From Treponema sp. (GTDB lineage Bacteria; Spirochaetota; Spirochaetia; Treponematales; Breznakiellaceae), in contig JAIRRR010000222.1 of NCBI GenBank assembly GCA_031255875.1, positions 1 through 7,311 of the forward strand: a stretch of 7,311 bases of DNA. Reading direction: 5' to 3'. The position numbers and the translations under genes were made by a program. Positions 5,622-7,311 of the stretch are shown here, one piece after another (within the stretch, counting starts at the first letter, position 1; each line of letters opens with the position of its first letter). The notes under the pieces were generated by a model. It worked only from the letters and a program-made list of their open reading frames with translations. It was not told the DNA's origin and did no database searches.

Positions 5622-7184
5622 ATGGATTCCGAAAATCTTGTAAGCGACCTGTTAAAAATCCTGGGGCATTATGGTATTGTCCTAGACATGGACACAATGG
5701 GGGCGGGCGGGAGCCCTGGGGAAAAAAGCCCTAACTTAAAGCTCCTGGGCAAGAAGCACGGTTTTTGCCTTAAAAGGACGGAGGGGGGCGGCTACCAGGT
5801 TAGGTATAAAGACGGCAATACATGGCTCTCCACATGGAAGGTACTTCATACCGAGAACGAAAGGGAGGCAGTGGACCTCGCCATAAGAGAAAAACAGGGG
5901 GCCATTGCGGAATACTGGAGGCGGAAAAATGCAAGGGAAGCTAAAAGGGACAGCATACAGCTATACCAAATGCTTAATAACTACTACAAGCCAGGGAGCC
6001 AGTATTTGCAAAAAGATTTTAACGATAATAAGGATTCCATTGCAAATTTAACCCCCGCCCAGAATGCCGTTAAAAACTTTATTGTTCCGTTCCTTAAAAG
6101 CAAGAAGGTTACAGGCTTTAGCGGCCTAACAAGGGAGGTCTACAGCGACTTCAAAATATTCTTGCAAGGGAAAAACTTTTCAATAGGCTATTGCAACCAG
6201 ATTTTAAGCTGCTTTAACCGAGTTTTAAAACACATGGAAAGGTACGACCTCATTGCGAAGCTCCCTTATTCCGTTGGTACGGGCCGCCTGCGGAAACCGC
6301 AAGAGGAAGAGGCCAGAAACAAAGGCAATTTTCTGCCAGTTGAGAAACTTAGATCGGTGATCCCTTTTTGCGTTACCCTTTATAGAAACAAAATATTAAA
6401 ATCTTTTGATTCCGTGCTGCTTTTGTCCCTGGCGATGGTTTCAGGGGGGAGGTGTAAGGAAATTTTAAGCGTCAAAGTCTCGGATATTAAATGGGTTCCC
6501 AGGGAGAAAACCCACCTACTTTTTATCTATAACAAGAAAACCGAGCGGTTCCTAAGCGACAAGGACGAAAAATTCCGCAAAATCCCCCTGCACCCCTTTG
6601 TAGTAGAAATGATTTTAGAACACATTCAATCGGCGGGGCTGGGGAAGGAAAGCTATCTATTTAGCAAGAAGGGCAGGGGGGAAAGCCCGAGGCTAGACTG
6701 GAGCTTTAGCAAAAAGGCTATTACATATCTGCTCATAGCCTTGCAGATTAGGGAAGCGGCAAGGGAGGGGGGCGCTTCCCCAGCGGAAACCCTTAAAAGC
6801 TTCAGGGGGATTTTGGAAGACAAGGAAAAAATGGAGGCTATAAGGGAATACAGCGAAAAAAATAATTTTCATTTTTATTCCTTCAGGCATACCCTAATAA
6901 CGCTAATGGGACTGGAAAAGATACACCCCGATTTTAACGACTACTTCTCAGGGCATAAGCCCGAAGCGAGAATCAGGGATAACTACACCCACATAAATAC
7001 AGTCAATACGGAGCTTTTCTGTAGGGAATATGGGAAACTTTACCTAGATATGATTGAAAAATACTTTTTCCCTTCCCATGACGGAGAAGATAATGAGCTA
7101 GAGAGGCGGGAGGCTTTGAAAGAATTCCTTGATTCAAGGGGGGGCCAGGGGGAAAGCGGGGGCGGCGTTTTTGAGAGCATATAA
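5622..7184 (+). CDS. Tyrosine recombinase / phage-type integrase
   Basis: This 520-residue protein is of the tyrosine recombinase family, which cuts and rejoins DNA at specific sites through a covalent 3'-phosphotyrosine. Residues about 45-100 (GYQVRYKDGNTWLSTW...) resemble an arm-binding beta-sheet domain plus helix. Residues 145-215 are a helical core-binding domain. The catalytic domain runs from about 235 to 480: Arg277 (SGGRCKEIL), Lys305/306 (YNKKTERF), Arg422 (FYSFRHT), His445 (SGHKPEAR) and the nucleophile Tyr455 (NYTHI). The usual His of HxxR is Tyr419 here. Residues 365-415 form an extra charged helical stretch between the lysine hairpin and HxxR. The C-terminal tail is Gly-rich. 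The frame is intact. The ATG at 5622 has GGGGG 8 nt upstream. Composition is AT-richer than the four genes to the left, suggesting transfer. It may belong to an integrative element extending beyond the window; which kind is unknown. Confidence 0.93.
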   Translation: MDSENLVSDLLKILGHYGIVLDMDTMGAGGSPGEKSPNLKLLGKKHGFCLKRTEGGGYQVRYKDGNTWLSTWKVLHTENEREAVDLAIREKQGAIAEYWRRKNAREAKRDSIQLYQMLNNYYKPGSQYLQKDFNDNKDSIANLTPAQNAVKNFIVPFLKSKKVTGFSGLTREVYSDFKIFLQGKNFSIGYCNQILSCFNRVLKHMERYDLIAKLPYSVGTGRLRKPQEEEARNKGNFLPVEKLRSVIPFCVTLYRNKILKSFDSVLLLSLAMVSGGRCKEILSVKVSDIKWVPREKTHLLFIYNKKTERFLSDKDEKFRKIPLHPFVVEMILEHIQSAGLGKESYLFSKKGRGESPRLDWSFSKKAITYLLIALQIREAAREGGASPAETLKSFRGILEDKEKMEAIREYSEKNNFHFYSFRHTLITLMGLEKIHPDFNDYFSGHKPEARIRDNYTHINTVNTELFCREYGKLYLDMIEKYFFPSHDGEDNELERREALKEFLDSRGGQGESGGGVFESI

Positions 7185-7208
7185 AAAAAGGGGGCTTTAA
7201 CGGCCCCC
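7183..7208 (-). terminator. Hairpin with T7 tract on the - strand, just after the integrase
   Basis: GGGGGC (7190-7195) pairs with GCCCCC (7203-7208) around TTTAACG. Seven A residues (7183-7189) precede it, so on the - strand the stem is followed by T7, a textbook intrinsic terminator for leftward transcription. This implies a convergent - strand gene beyond the right edge. On the + strand there is no T-tract, so it would end the integrase transcript only weakly. Confidence 0.6.
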
Positions 7209-7311
7209 CGAAAGGCAGAATTTGCCTATCGAAACAGCGCAATAGAAGGCCGTGGCGGGGTTTTAAGGGCAAAAACAGGGAGGGACACGATACGGCGCGG
7301 AAAGCCGCTTC
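7209..7311. other. Right-hand tail with no gene seen
   Basis: No convincing coding frame is present. Small dyads are AGGCA (7213-7217) / TGCCT (7223-7227) around GAATT, and GCGG (7297-7300) / CCGC (7305-7308) around AAAG at the window edge. Neither has a T-run. The stretch is too short to assign to host or element. Confidence 0.4.

Noticed and set aside
5543..5734. Short + strand frame overlapping the integrase start
   Set aside because: It starts at a TTG in a T-run, lacks a ribosome binding site and overlaps the well-supported integrase in another frame.
7138..7144. G7 tract near the integrase 3' end (and G7 at 5307-5313) as a phase-variation switch
   Set aside because: Runs of six or seven G are common here through Gly codons, and slippage at 7138 would change only the last dozen or so residues of a non-catalytic tail.
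7003..7272. - strand open frame at the right end
   Set aside because: Most of it is antisense to the integrase C-terminus and it spans the hairpin at 7190-7208; the translation is Pro/Arg-rich without motifs.

Overview
This window reads as the chromosome of a free-living or gut-associated spirochaete, probably a treponeme relative. That is an inference from protein style: a fused ThrA, an EstB-type serine hydrolase, a QETDRKF-repeat predicted nuclease and a DUF1638 protein. No marker gene fixes the taxon. All five supported genes lie on the + strand. The first four are GC-rich with G/C-ending codons. The fifth is clearly more AT-rich, with many AAA, TTT, TTA and AGG codons.

Layout. (1) 50-2539: thrA, a fused aspartokinase/homoserine dehydrogenase catalysing steps 1 and 3 of the aspartate-to-threonine/methionine route. 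(2) 2566-3765: a cytoplasmic serine beta-lactamase-fold hydrolase 26 bp downstream, probably co-transcribed but with no evident metabolic link. (3) A new transcription unit is likely at about 3783: a promoter-like element and a GC-rich foldable leader precede a 196-residue coiled-coil/PD-(D/E)XK predicted nuclease (3900-4490). (4) 4568-5278: a DUF1638 protein. (5) 5279-5621: a 343-bp gene-free stretch dense with inverted repeats. (6) 5622-7184: a 520-residue tyrosine recombinase (integrase). (7) Past 7184: a hairpin with its T-tract on the - strand, then about 100 bp with no gene seen.

Interpretation. The left four genes look like ordinary host chromosome. The right part looks like the left end of an integrated element or a stand-alone integrase locus: composition changes, an integrase reads inward, and at least five dyads are packed into the roughly 300 bp before it. 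Two of these dyads (14-bp arms with one mismatch around 6 bp, and perfect 12-bp arms around 13 bp) have a geometry broadly reminiscent of tyrosine-recombinase core sites. A last dyad sits directly before the integrase ribosome binding site and could control its expression. This integrase plus structured region is the most interesting part of the window. The function of the dyads is not shown by sequence alone.
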